Of a stretch of DNA of 43,039 nucleotides, positions 31,345 through 39,862 are shown piece after piece. Below the pieces are notes generated by a model that was not told the origin of the DNA, did not search any database, and saw only the letters and a list, made by a program, of their open reading frames with translations. Source of the DNA: DASPXY01 sp038227745 (lineage in GTDB: Bacteria; Planctomycetota; Planctomycetia; Gemmatales; Gemmataceae); contig JBBRPS010000004.1 in the NCBI GenBank assembly GCA_038227745.1, positions 1 to 43,039 of the forward strand, read 5' to 3'. The position numbers and the translations under genes were made by a program. Position 1 is the first letter of the stretch, and each line of letters starts with the position of its first letter.

Positions 31345-32808
31345 CTATTTCCGGGCAACACGGCGCTCCGCGATGTAGGCGAGCAACCAGCTAATCTGGC
31401 CGTAGGTCGTGAAGTAAAGCTCCCGCCCCGGGTTCTGCAATTGCATTTCGGCGACCAGCGCGCGGAGGAGTTCGACGCCCGCGACGAGCTGTTCGTGATT
31501 GAAACGACTCTGGATCCTGGCCTGATCCTTTTCGAGCTTCGCGCGCAATTTCGGGGCCACGCCGTCCAGGGGTGGGAAGGGCGGCAAACCTCCGGGGTGG
31601 GCTCGGACTCGCTCCGCGAACTTCTCGACGTCCTCGACGGAGAGCGGGACGTTGGTCTTGTCCCGCTCGGCCGGACGCTGGAAGGTCGCCAGCACCCAGA
31701 CGATGCCGCCGGCCAGGTAAACGTGTTTGAGGTTGACCAGGCCGGCCTTGCGCGCGACGGCCTCGCGGAGCGGCTCGCGCAGCTCCTTCTCCGCCAGGCG
31801 TGCCGCGACGTCGGCAAACGGATCCTTACCGGCCTGGGCGCGGACCTTGGCGGCAAACCGTTTCAGACCAGGCCCCTCGAAGGGGATGAACAAACCGGCA
31901 TCGGCGTCGCGATAGCCTCCCCGGCTGGCGCCGCTGCCGACATCGATCAGGACCCCGGTCATGGCGTTTTTCTGCGGCACCAAGCCGTTGAACTGCAATT
32001 CGCCCTCCTTCTCGGGGCGCATAAAATCCACCTTCTGCCCCGTGGCCTGCTTCACCCCGTCCCTGACCGAGGACTGACTGGCGGCGAGGAGGACGTCCTT
32101 TTCGGCGTCCTTGAGGTCCTTGCGGTCGCGCACCCCCTTGAAGGGACCGCTGCCGGCGACGATGAAGAGCTTGTCGGGGGGCAGTCCGAAATCCTCGGTC
32201 ATCTTGTGGCTGAAGGTCTGCACGGCCTGGATCGTATCCTTCAGCGCCGCCGGGTTGAAGACGCCGTTCTTGTCCACGCCCTGGACGAGTCCCGTGTCGA
32301 GCGATTTCTGCCACAGAGTGCGGTAGTCATACCCCAGCTCCGGGTCCGGGAAAAGCTCCACCACGGTCGCGTTGACGCCGCTGGAACCGATCTCAATCCC
32401 GCCATAAATCTCCCCGGATGCGGCCGGACCAGCGGACGCACCGCCGCCCGCGTCTCGTCCGCCCAGGGCCTTGATGGCGACGAAGCCGCCCGCGAGCAGG
32501 ATGGGCAGGGCCACTGCCAGCGCCGCGAGGAGGCGCGGCGCGGTCCGCCGCGGCGGGGCAGCGGGGACCGCCGCCGTCTCGCCCGCGACCATCGTCTCCT
32601 TCAGGAACACGCCCGACCGCAACGCCCCCACCCGCCGGGCCACCACGGTCATGACGCCGCTATCGCCCGGGGCCGCGGCCTCGGCGGGGAGGGCTTCCGC
32701 AGTGAAGCGCGTGTTGCACTTCTTGCAGCGGACCGGCCGCCCGAGGATGGCGTCGGGGATCGGCGAAACGGTCTGGCACTCGGGGTTCGGACATTTCACT
32801 TTTGCCAT
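31345..32808 (-). CDS. zinc-ribbon, membrane-anchored ASKHA-fold (Ppx/GppA-like) protein
   Basis: 487 aa. N-terminal zinc ribbon: MAKVKCPNPECQTVSPIPDA, then CKKC at about 33-36. A TM helix (LLAALAVALPILLAGGFVAI) near 93-112 places the rest outside. The extracytoplasmic domain repeats the fold of 28789-29913: IYGGIEIGSSGVNATVVELF, MTGVLIDVGSGASRGGYRDA and HVYLAGGIVWVLATFQRPAE. Unlike that paralogue it is anchored rather than carried by a cleavable signal. The two genes flank the kinase gene, so the pair is likely part of one signalling unit; the ligand could be a nucleotide or polyphosphate, which is inference from fold. The start ATG 32808 has a weak GGAGAACGCC upstream. Confidence 0.78.
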   Translation of the reverse strand: MAKVKCPNPECQTVSPIPDAILGRPVRCKKCNTRFTAEALPAEAAAPGDSGVMTVVARRVGALRSGVFLKETMVAGETAAVPAAPPRRTAPRLLAALAVALPILLAGGFVAIKALGGRDAGGGASAGPAASGEIYGGIEIGSSGVNATVVELFPDPELGYDYRTLWQKSLDTGLVQGVDKNGVFNPAALKDTIQAVQTFSHKMTEDFGLPPDKLFIVAGSGPFKGVRDRKDLKDAEKDVLLAASQSSVRDGVKQATGQKVDFMRPEKEGELQFNGLVPQKNAMTGVLIDVGSGASRGGYRDADAGLFIPFEGPGLKRFAAKVRAQAGKDPFADVAARLAEKELREPLREAVARKAGLVNLKHVYLAGGIVWVLATFQRPAERDKTNVPLSVEDVEKFAERVRAHPGGLPPFPPLDGVAPKLRAKLEKDQARIQSRFNHEQLVAGVELLRALVAEMQLQNPGRELYFTTYGQISWLLAYIAERRVARK

Positions 32809-32844
32809 GGCGTTCTCCGGAAACGGGGTGAGGATACAGGCGAC

Positions 32845-35223
32845 TCAGCGCCGGGCCGGGCGGCGGTTCCGCCAGTACAGCAGGACCAGAGCGGCGGCCG
32901 CCGCGACGATGGCGTGGGCCAGCAAGACGGCCACGGCCCCCGCCGCGGAATGCTGCTCCAGCCCGGCCAGACGGGCCACGTCCTCGGGCAGGCAGGCGTC
33001 CAGCCCGCGCTTGCCCCAGTACGTCGTGATGCCGGCCACGGCCAGCACCTTGCTCAGCCCGCCGAGCGGGGCGATCACCCCCGACAGGATGATCTGCGGG
33101 ATGACCGCCATCGGCACCAGCGTGATGGCCATCTCCTCGGTGCGCGCGAAGGCGGAGATGGCCAGCCCCAGCGTCACGCCCGCGACGGCCAGCGCCAGCA
33201 GCACCGTCAACTCGGTGAGGAACGGCCCGGGCACGCGACACCAGGCCCGCACCACGGCGAATAGCCCTACGATCTGCAGGCTGCTGAAAACGACCAGCAG
33301 GAGTAGCTTCGAGGCGTAGTAACTGGCCGGCAGGAGGTTGAAGTCGCGCTCGCGGCCGTAGATCACCTGCTCCTTGACGATCTCCTTGGCGGCGTTGTTG
33401 CACCCGAACCAGAAAGCGGAGACGGCGAGGAGGAAGAGCAGGTTGGCGGTCCGGGCGGCGCGCTCGACCGGGTGCGCCACGCCGTCGAGGTTCCCGAACA
33501 GGATGCCCAGCAGGGCCGCCACCAGCAGGCTCTGGGCGGCCATGGCGAGCAGGGCGGCACGGTCGCCGCACCAGATGGAGAAATAGCGGCGCGTCACCAG
33601 GGCCGTCTGGCGGAAGAAGAGGCGGAGGCGGTCTCGGGTCGGGGAGGGCGCCCCGCCTGCGACCGCGGGGGCGGCCGCCTCGACCGGCAGGCGCTCGGTG
33701 ACGTAGTGCCGGTACAACGGGCTGCTCAGGAAGGCGGTCCGCCACTCCTCGGCGGACCGCTCGGCCATGCGCTCGTAGACGTCGCCGAGGCGGTCGATGC
33801 GGAAGTACTGCAGCGCCTCGGCGGGCTTGCCAACGAAAGCCAGTTTGCCGCCGGCCGTCAGGACGACCACCAGGTGGCAGGTCCGCTCCACGTTGGCCAG
33901 GCTGTGCGTGATGCACACGACCGTCTTGCCGGCGTCGGCCAGGGAGCGAAACAGGTTCATCATCTCGCGGTCGGTCTGCTCGTCGAGACCGGAGGTGACC
34001 TCGTCGAGGAACAGCAGGCTCGGCTTGCACAGGATCTCGTTGGCGAGGCTGGCGCGCTTGACCTGGCCGCCGCTGAGGTGGCGGATCAGGGTGTGGCGGC
34101 GCGGACCCAGGCCGACGGTCTCGAGCATCTCCGCCAGGCAGGTCTCGACCTCCGCGGGGCTGGTGTCCGGCGGCAGCCGCAGCCGGGCCGTGTACGTCAG
34201 GGCCTGGCCGACGCTGAGCGGTTCGTGCAGGACGTCTTTCTGCGGGACGACGGCCATGTCCTGCTTGAGGGCCTCGAAGTTGGCGTACAGGTCGCGGCTG
34301 TTGAGCAGGACGGCGCCGCCGTCCGCGGCGGCACGGCCGCTGAGGGCGGACAGCAGCGTCGATTTCCCCGAGCCGCTGGGGCCTAGCAGGCAAACGAACT
34401 CGCGCGGTCGGATGACCAGCGTGATGCCGTCCAGCAGGGTCAGGGGCTGGCCGGTCTCGCGGTCGGTGACGACACGGCGGACATCGCGGGCGACCAGCTC
34501 GACGTTGTCCGAGCGCGCTCGGGGGATGAGGGACGTGCCGGTGAACTGCAGGGCGTACGGGCCGACGTCGATCTGGTCGCCGGGGCGCACGCTGACGGCG
34601 CCCTGGACGCGACGGCCGTTGACGAACGTGCCGTTGGCGCTGTTCAGGTCGGAGAGGGTCGCGGTCTTGCCCGTCAGGACGATGTGGGCGTGGACGCGGG
34701 AGACCTGGGGATGCGGCAAGTAGATCTGGACGCGCTCGGCCTCACGCCCGATGAGCATCGCGCCGGACAGGGGAATCTCGGCGAGGCTGAGGGCGGCCTC
34801 CGCGAGGGCGCCTTCCTCGGCCATGACGGTGCGCATCACCTCGGCAGGCGCGGCCGGAGGCGTAGCCGGGAGCATGGTTGGGCAGGCGCTCGGGGGCGCG
34901 GCCGGGGGCGCGGCGCGGGCGGCGCGCGGCTTGAGGAGGAACTGGAAGCGCATCAGGCCGGCTTGCAGCAGGGCCTCGTGGTTGAGGGGCTGGCGGCCTG
35001 CGACCGGCTGGCCGTTGCAGTAGGTGGGAGTGCGCGCCGACAGCGGTTCGATGAAGTAGGCGCCGGCGTCGCGGACGATGCGGAACTGGTGTCGCGAGCA
35101 CGTCAGGTCGGTGACGCAGACGTCGGCCGTCTCGTTGCGGCCGACGAGGAAGGAGTCGGCGCGGAGCGGGTAGAGCGATTGTGTGGCGACATCGAGCAGG
35201 GCGGGGTATTGCGGCTGGGTCAT
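32845..35223 (-). CDS. ABCG-type ABC transporter with two N-terminal FHA domains
   Basis: 792 aa from ATG 35223 (GGGGAA upstream). FHA domain 1 covers about 12-100 (VGRN, CSRHQF, NGQP), and FHA domain 2 about 145-230 (IGRE at 158-161, VSRVHAH, NGTFVNG). Both keep the phosphothreonine-binding Ser/Arg/His pattern. The ATP-binding domain has Walker A GPSGSGKS at 281-288, signature LSGGQVKR near 383-390, Walker B LLFLDEVTSGLD near 403-413 and the H-loop VVCITHS. About six TM helices in ABC2-membrane style follow (AAQSLLVAALLGILFGNLDG; MAVIPQIILSGVIAPLGGL). The order FHA-ATPase-TM matches the FHA-ABCG half-transporters of cyanobacteria and planctomycetes. FHA domains next to a kinase gene suggest phosphorylation-gated export; the substrate is unknown. 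Confidence 0.92.
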   Translation of the reverse strand: MTQPQYPALLDVATQSLYPLRADSFLVGRNETADVCVTDLTCSRHQFRIVRDAGAYFIEPLSARTPTYCNGQPVAGRQPLNHEALLQAGLMRFQFLLKPRAARAAPPAAPPSACPTMLPATPPAAPAEVMRTVMAEEGALAEAALSLAEIPLSGAMLIGREAERVQIYLPHPQVSRVHAHIVLTGKTATLSDLNSANGTFVNGRRVQGAVSVRPGDQIDVGPYALQFTGTSLIPRARSDNVELVARDVRRVVTDRETGQPLTLLDGITLVIRPREFVCLLGPSGSGKSTLLSALSGRAAADGGAVLLNSRDLYANFEALKQDMAVVPQKDVLHEPLSVGQALTYTARLRLPPDTSPAEVETCLAEMLETVGLGPRRHTLIRHLSGGQVKRASLANEILCKPSLLFLDEVTSGLDEQTDREMMNLFRSLADAGKTVVCITHSLANVERTCHLVVVLTAGGKLAFVGKPAEALQYFRIDRLGDVYERMAERSAEEWRTAFLSSPLYRHYVTERLPVEAAAPAVAGGAPSPTRDRLRLFFRQTALVTRRYFSIWCGDRAALLAMAAQSLLVAALLGILFGNLDGVAHPVERAARTANLLFLLAVSAFWFGCNNAAKEIVKEQVIYGRERDFNLLPASYYASKLLLLVVFSSLQIVGLFAVVRAWCRVPGPFLTELTVLLALAVAGVTLGLAISAFARTEEMAITLVPMAVIPQIILSGVIAPLGGLSKVLAVAGITTYWGKRGLDACLPEDVARLAGLEQHSAAGAVAVLLAHAIVAAAAALVLLYWRNRRPARR

Positions 35224-35354
35224 CGAGCGTTCCCCGGGTTGAGCGCGAGCACCTGTTGGCGAGCAGGGCTTCACGCTCGCCGTCTTGTACCAGCCGGACG
35301 GCGGGCGCGAAGCCCCCGCTCGCTTTCCCTTCCGCGTGGCCGTGGCGAGAGCCG

Positions 35355-38300
35355 TTACAACTCCTTCAGCCGCGCCACGGCTTCCCGAACCATCTGGCGC
35401 AGCTCCTCGAACTCCACGGTGTTAATCCTCAAGGCCTGCGCCTGCTGGATCTTCTGGTCCATCGGGCGCAGCACGTACCTTTGAATGTGCGCGACGTAGC
35501 CGCTGAGGACGTCCTTGGAGAGGCGCGACTTCTCCGCGATCTTCTCGATGGCGCGCACCGCGCCGGTGACCTCGTACCAGTCCCGCCAGTTCTTGAGGAG
35601 CTCCAGGCTGCCGATCTGCTTGCGGGCGGGCTCGCCGATGCCCGCCAGGGCGTTCACGGCGGCGCCCCAGAGGGTGCCGAACGCCTTGGCGTCCCGGTCA
35701 CGGAGTTGCTTGTCGCGCAGGCACATCAGCAGGGCCGGCACGGCGCGGGCGGCTGGCGAGCCAATGGCGCCGAGCGCCAGCACGGCGTTCTGCCGCAGGC
35801 CCGTGTCGCTGTCGTAGGCGGCGGCGGTCAGGGCCTGCACGGCCGGGGACGCCTTCGGCCCGATCCGGCCCAGCGTCCAGGCGGCCTGGAGGCGGACGCC
35901 GCGGTCCGTGTCCCGCAAACCCAGGGTCAGGTTGGGGACCGCCTCGGCCGCCTGCGGGCCGATCGCCGCCAACGCCACGGCCGCCTCGAGCCGCACCTGG
36001 CTACTCCCATCGCGCAGGGCCTGGCTCAGGGCGGGGACGGCCGCCGGGGGGTTCTCCGCCCCGAGCGACTGCAGGGCAGTCACGGCCTTGAGGCGGACCG
36101 CCGCCTCCTTGTCCTCCGACAGGAGCCGCGCCAGCCCGGGGACCGCCCCGCGTGCCCGCGGACCGAGCTTGCCCAGGGCCAGCGCCGCCAGGCCGCGCAG
36201 CTCGAAATCGCCGTCCCCGAGCAGCTGTTCGACTTTCGCCACCGGCAGGTCGGCTTTCGCGCCGGCGTACTCGACGAGGGCACGGCCCGCGTACGCCCGG
36301 ACGTGGACTTTCCGCGTGGCGTCCGCGAAGACGGACAGGAACACGGGCAGGTACTCGGACGGGACGAGGTCCGAACCGATTTTTTGCAGGGTGCGGTCGG
36401 CGAGGTTCCAGAGCACGCGGTCGGTCTTGGCGGTCTTGGCGGTGCGTCTTTCCTTCAAATACGGGATCGCGAAGCGGGCTTTCGGGCCGAAGGCCGCCCA
36501 GGTGTAGCAGGCGTCTTCCAGCATGAGGAAGGGCGGGTTGGCTTCGAGCGCTTCGAGGATGGCGATGGTGGCCTGGTCCCCGTCGGCGTCCGCGCCGATC
36601 TTCTCCAGGACGATGATGGCCAACCGCCGGACGCCCAGATTGGGGCCCCGCAGGGCGGCGGTGACCGCGGGCAGGGCCTGACGGCCGCCCGCCCCGATCC
36701 GGAACAGGGCCACCAGGGCCGCTTCCTGGAGCTTCTTGTCCCCCAGCTGCTCGGTGAGGATTCCGCCCAGCTGCGGGCTGGCCGCGGCGGCGTCCGGGCC
36801 AACCGCCCCCAGGGCCTCCGTGATGAGGAGTTTCAGATTCGGCGCCGCGGCCGGCAGCAGGCGCGCCAGGTCCGGCACGGCGGCGCGGGCCTCCGGGCCC
36901 AGGCCGATCAAGACGCGCAAGGCGCTCTCCTGGGTATCCTTCTCCGGTGCCTCAAGCAGCTCTCTCACCCGGGGAACGGCCACGGCGGCGGCACGCCCCA
37001 GGCGTGCCAGGGCTTTGAGCGCGGCGACCCGGATCTCCAGAAGGTCATCGAGGACCTTGGCCAGGTGGGGCGCCGCCGGCCCCGCCGCTTCGCCGATCTC
37101 GCCGAGGGCCTGGCAGGCGAGCCGGCGCACCGTCGGATCCTTGTGCCGCAACACCTGGATGAGGTCATCAAGGGCCGGGCCAGCCTCGGGACCCATTTGG
37201 GCGAGGTAAGCGGCGGCGGACCGGGCCACGTTCACGTCCTTGCTCTGCAGGGCATCGCGCAGTTTCGCGAGGCCGACGGCCTCCCCGGGCGGCGTTCGCC
37301 CGTTCGTCCACACGTCCTTGTAACTCGTGTCTTCCAGGAACTTCTTGACTTCCTTGAGATGGATGAAGTACGTCCTGAGCCGAGCGCCCGGACTGGACCC
37401 GTGCAGGACGCCGACCAGTTCCGCGTGCTCGTTGACGAGCGGCCCACCGCTGTCACCGGGGTCGGTCGGCGACTGGGTCTCAATCGCAAGGAACTCACGC
37501 CTCACGTCGCGGCCGCCGATCGAGTTGAGCAGCGCCGCCGGGTAGATCCCTCGGATCACCCCAGGGGTGTTGATCCACTGCCCCCCGCTGCTGCCCGGGT
37601 TGCCGATGGAAAGGACGGTCTGATTGGTGCCGATCTTGCGGTTGCTAAACGGCAGCGCTTGGGCCTTCTCGGGAAGGTCCGCTTCCAGGCGAATGAGAGC
37701 CAGGTCGCGCAGGGGGTCCTTGGCCGCGAGCACCGTGCCGCGCAGGCCACGTTCTCCCCTTGCAAACCACGTGTGGTACTGCTTCCTGTCGCTGATCAGT
37801 GTCCCGTCGGGGTGATACTCGGGGAAGAAGACTCGGACTTCTTTCAGATCCCCTACCACGTGCTCATTGGTCAGGACCAACTTCCTGTCCCGGCTGATCA
37901 AGCTGCCGCTCCCCCAGCCGATCGGCAACTTGCCGGTCCCCCACCCTGCAGGCGACACGATCCAAACGGTGGACTTCAAGGTTCGGGCAGGGATCTCCTC
38001 GGGCGTCAGGGCCGAGGGAGGTTGGGCGAGCCACCCCTCGTCCTTGCCGCCGCCCGCCTTCGCGGCGATGGCCGGCCGCGGCGGGAAATCCTTGTCGCCC
38101 TTCGGCTCCGCCTGCTTCGGCGCGAAGCCTTTCTCCTCACCGCCCCTGGGCGGATCCGCCTTCGGCGGCGGAACGGCGTTCTCACCGGGCTTCTTCTGCC
38201 CGGCCTGCGCGACGGACTGCTCCCGCGGTCCCTGTACTCCGTCCGAGCCGCTGTCCAGCATCGCCCAGACGACGATGATGAGGGCGGCCACCGTCACCCC

Positions 38301-38531
38301 GACCCCGCCGCAGATGCCGACGACCCAGGGGGCGCTCATCCCGGCGGGGGCCGTGGGCAACTCCGTCGGCCGCTCGCCCGGGCGCAGCATGAGGGACAGG
38401 TCGCCTTCTCCCTCGACGAGCACGCGCAGCCGCTGGCCGCAGTGACGGCACGGGGCGGTCGTCCCGTCCGCGACAGTGTCCACTTGCGTCGAACCGTTAC
38501 ACTTCGGGCAGAGGTACTCGAACACGGGCAT
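35355..38531 (-). CDS. zinc-ribbon membrane-anchored trypsin-like protease with HEAT repeats
   Basis: 1058 aa. The start at 38531 gives MPVFEYLCPKCNG, an FmdB-like zinc ribbon with a second CRHC pair; a longer frame to 38585 exists. A TM helix (WVVGICGGVGVTVAALIIVV) near 70 and a Lys/Pro/Gly-rich spacer follow. The trypsin-like domain covers about 165-405 with a full triad: His224 in LVLTNEHVVGD, Asp276 in LRDLALIRLE and Ser361 in PGDSGGPLV. The remaining 600 residues are tandem HEAT/PBS-lyase-like repeats (for example VPALSQALRDGSSQVRLEAA then VALAAIG). With the ribbon inside, the protease and repeats would be extracytoplasmic. Proteases of the Deg type act in protein quality control; here the HEAT solenoid probably replaces PDZ domains for substrate or partner binding. 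It is 131 bases upstream of the FHA-ABC gene in the same direction. Confidence 0.88.
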   Translation of the reverse strand: MPVFEYLCPKCNGSTQVDTVADGTTAPCRHCGQRLRVLVEGEGDLSLMLRPGERPTELPTAPAGMSAPWVVGICGGVGVTVAALIIVVWAMLDSGSDGVQGPREQSVAQAGQKKPGENAVPPPKADPPRGGEEKGFAPKQAEPKGDKDFPPRPAIAAKAGGGKDEGWLAQPPSALTPEEIPARTLKSTVWIVSPAGWGTGKLPIGWGSGSLISRDRKLVLTNEHVVGDLKEVRVFFPEYHPDGTLISDRKQYHTWFARGERGLRGTVLAAKDPLRDLALIRLEADLPEKAQALPFSNRKIGTNQTVLSIGNPGSSGGQWINTPGVIRGIYPAALLNSIGGRDVRREFLAIETQSPTDPGDSGGPLVNEHAELVGVLHGSSPGARLRTYFIHLKEVKKFLEDTSYKDVWTNGRTPPGEAVGLAKLRDALQSKDVNVARSAAAYLAQMGPEAGPALDDLIQVLRHKDPTVRRLACQALGEIGEAAGPAAPHLAKVLDDLLEIRVAALKALARLGRAAAVAVPRVRELLEAPEKDTQESALRVLIGLGPEARAAVPDLARLLPAAAPNLKLLITEALGAVGPDAAAASPQLGGILTEQLGDKKLQEAALVALFRIGAGGRQALPAVTAALRGPNLGVRRLAIIVLEKIGADADGDQATIAILEALEANPPFLMLEDACYTWAAFGPKARFAIPYLKERRTAKTAKTDRVLWNLADRTLQKIGSDLVPSEYLPVFLSVFADATRKVHVRAYAGRALVEYAGAKADLPVAKVEQLLGDGDFELRGLAALALGKLGPRARGAVPGLARLLSEDKEAAVRLKAVTALQSLGAENPPAAVPALSQALRDGSSQVRLEAAVALAAIGPQAAEAVPNLTLGLRDTDRGVRLQAAWTLGRIGPKASPAVQALTAAAYDSDTGLRQNAVLALGAIGSPAARAVPALLMCLRDKQLRDRDAKAFGTLWGAAVNALAGIGEPARKQIGSLELLKNWRDWYEVTGAVRAIEKIAEKSRLSKDVLSGYVAHIQRYVLRPMDQKIQQAQALRINTVEFEELRQMVREAVARLKEL

Positions 38532-38722
38532 CTCCTGCGACTCGGGGTGGCCGCGGTCCATCAGGCCCGCGGGAAGGGCTCGCACTCGGCAGTAGTCCCC
38601 GCTGGAAGTGGGGCGGTGACTCGAACTTCGGGTCGAGTATACAGTCGCTATTCAGGGATCGCTACTCTTGGGTGAAAAAATCCTCCCTGTCGTTATTCCT
38701 GCGGCCCGGCCGGTAGCGCCGC

Positions 38723-38775
38723 TTCCTCGCGCGGACAGGTCGGCGTTGCCGGTGCCGACCTGTCCGCGCGAGGAA
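38723..38775. repeat. long inverted repeat in the divergent gap
   Basis: Perfect 22-base arms (38723-38744, 38754-38775; TTCCTCGCGCGGACAGGTCG begins the left arm) with a nine-base loop. It belongs to none of the other repeat families here. It lies in the 478-base gap 38532-39009 between the protease gene and the sigma factor gene, which also contains an A-rich tract (38901-38917) and a promoter candidate at 38931-38958. Confidence 0.8.
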
Positions 38776-38930
38776 TCGGGTTTCCGCGACGGCCTTCCTC
38801 CGCCGCGCTGGGTCCTTCAGCGGGCCGGAGGGGGTCGCAATTCCCTATCTCCCCGCTGCAGATATAAACGCAGCAAGGCGGCCTTTTCTTACGGCGACGA
38901 GGAAAAAAGAAAAAAAGCTCCCTTCTCCGG

Positions 38931-38958
38931 TGAACGGGCCGGGGGGCCGCGTGATAAT
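38931..38958 (+). promoter_or_regulatory. possible promoter of the ECF-like sigma factor gene
   Basis: TGAAC (38931-38935) resembles an ECF -35 motif, and CGTGATAAT (38950-38958) offers either an ECF-like CGT -10 or a housekeeping GATAAT. It lies 52 bases before the ATG at 39010. If ECF-type, the gene could be autoregulated. Spacing is slightly short for most ECF groups. Confidence 0.3.
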
Positions 38959-39009
38959 ACGTAGGAGATACGATCGCCCGCCGCTTCCAGCTTTCGTCGA
39001 GGGTCGCTC

Positions 39010-39717
39010 ATGTCCAGGAACGCCGATCCTGTGGTCCCCCAACCGCCGCTCTCCCGTGGCACCGCGGAGGAGTGGAACGCGCTCTGGCAAACGCACCGGC
39101 CGATGATGCTCCTGCTGGCGATGCGCAAGCTCCTCGAAGCCGGCCAGAGGGATGCCGAGGAGGCGGCCGAGGACATCGTGCAGACGGTGCAGATGAACCT
39201 GTTCCACACGAAGCCGGACCTGCCGCGGCAGGAACGGGTGGAGTTGCTGCTGGTGGCCTGCGTGAAAAACGCCGTGATCAGTGAACTGCGGGCGCGGCGC
39301 GCCGCGCGGGGGCGGTACGGCGCCGGCGGCGACGCCGGCGACCTGCTGGAGCAACTCCCCCAGGCCGGCGCACCGCCGCCCTGCCCAGACCGGGACTGGT
39401 CCCAGAAGCGGCGACGGCTGGTGGAGCAGGCCCTGGAGCGCGTGCGCCGGCAAACGCCGCCCCTGGAGTGGCAGGCGTATTACCTGCGGCTGAAGAACGT
39501 ACCCGCCGCGGAGGCCGTCGCCCAGCTGAACGAACAGTTCCGCCCGGACCCCCCTCTCAAGGAACCGCAGATCTACCCCTGTGCCTACCGGGTGCAGAAG
39601 CGGTTCTACAACGAGGTGTGCCGCCTGGGAGTCATCCCGGAGAATGAGAACCCACGCAGCTTGATCCCGCTGCTGCGCGAAGTGCTCGGCCTGACCTCGC
39701 GGACGGGGCCGGCCTGA
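39010..39717 (+). CDS. ECF-like RNA polymerase sigma factor
   Basis: 235 aa. Region 2-like part: residues of about 20-100 with WNALWQTHRPMMLLLAMRKL, EEAAEDIVQTVQMNLF (the DxxQ/xxF motif of sigma region 2) and LVACVKNAVISELRARRAAR. Region 4-like part: ECF-style helices LEWQAYYLRLKNVPAAEAVA, then QLNEQF and AYRVQKRFYNEVCRL. The sequence is diverged from textbook ECF sigmas and has a ~20-residue C-terminal tail (SLIPLLREVLGLTSRTGPA). Planctomycetes have large ECF groups paired with Ser/Thr kinases; here the kinase gene follows 145 bases downstream, consistent with that pairing. GAGGG lies 8 bases before the ATG. Confidence 0.75.
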   Translation: MSRNADPVVPQPPLSRGTAEEWNALWQTHRPMMLLLAMRKLLEAGQRDAEEAAEDIVQTVQMNLFHTKPDLPRQERVELLLVACVKNAVISELRARRAARGRYGAGGDAGDLLEQLPQAGAPPPCPDRDWSQKRRRLVEQALERVRRQTPPLEWQAYYLRLKNVPAAEAVAQLNEQFRPDPPLKEPQIYPCAYRVQKRFYNEVCRLGVIPENENPRSLIPLLREVLGLTSRTGPA

Positions 39718-39735
39718 GAGTTACTGGACATAACT

Positions 39736-39811
39736 CGGGATACAAGCCCGAAGCGCGAGCGAGGGAAGGTGGGAAGGCTATCCCTCGCTCGCGCTTCGGG
39801 CTTGTATCCCG
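39736..39811. repeat. long inverted repeat, ACAAGCCCGAAGCGC family
   Basis: Perfect 31-base arms (39736-39766, 39781-39811), 14-base loop, filling most of the gap between the sigma factor and kinase genes. It would form a strong hairpin in a bicistronic message and could lower kinase expression relative to the sigma factor. Confidence 0.9.
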
Positions 39812-39862
39812 GCGCCCCGCGCGAGTTTTGTCCGCCCGCAACCTGCGCCTGCGAGGACCGCC

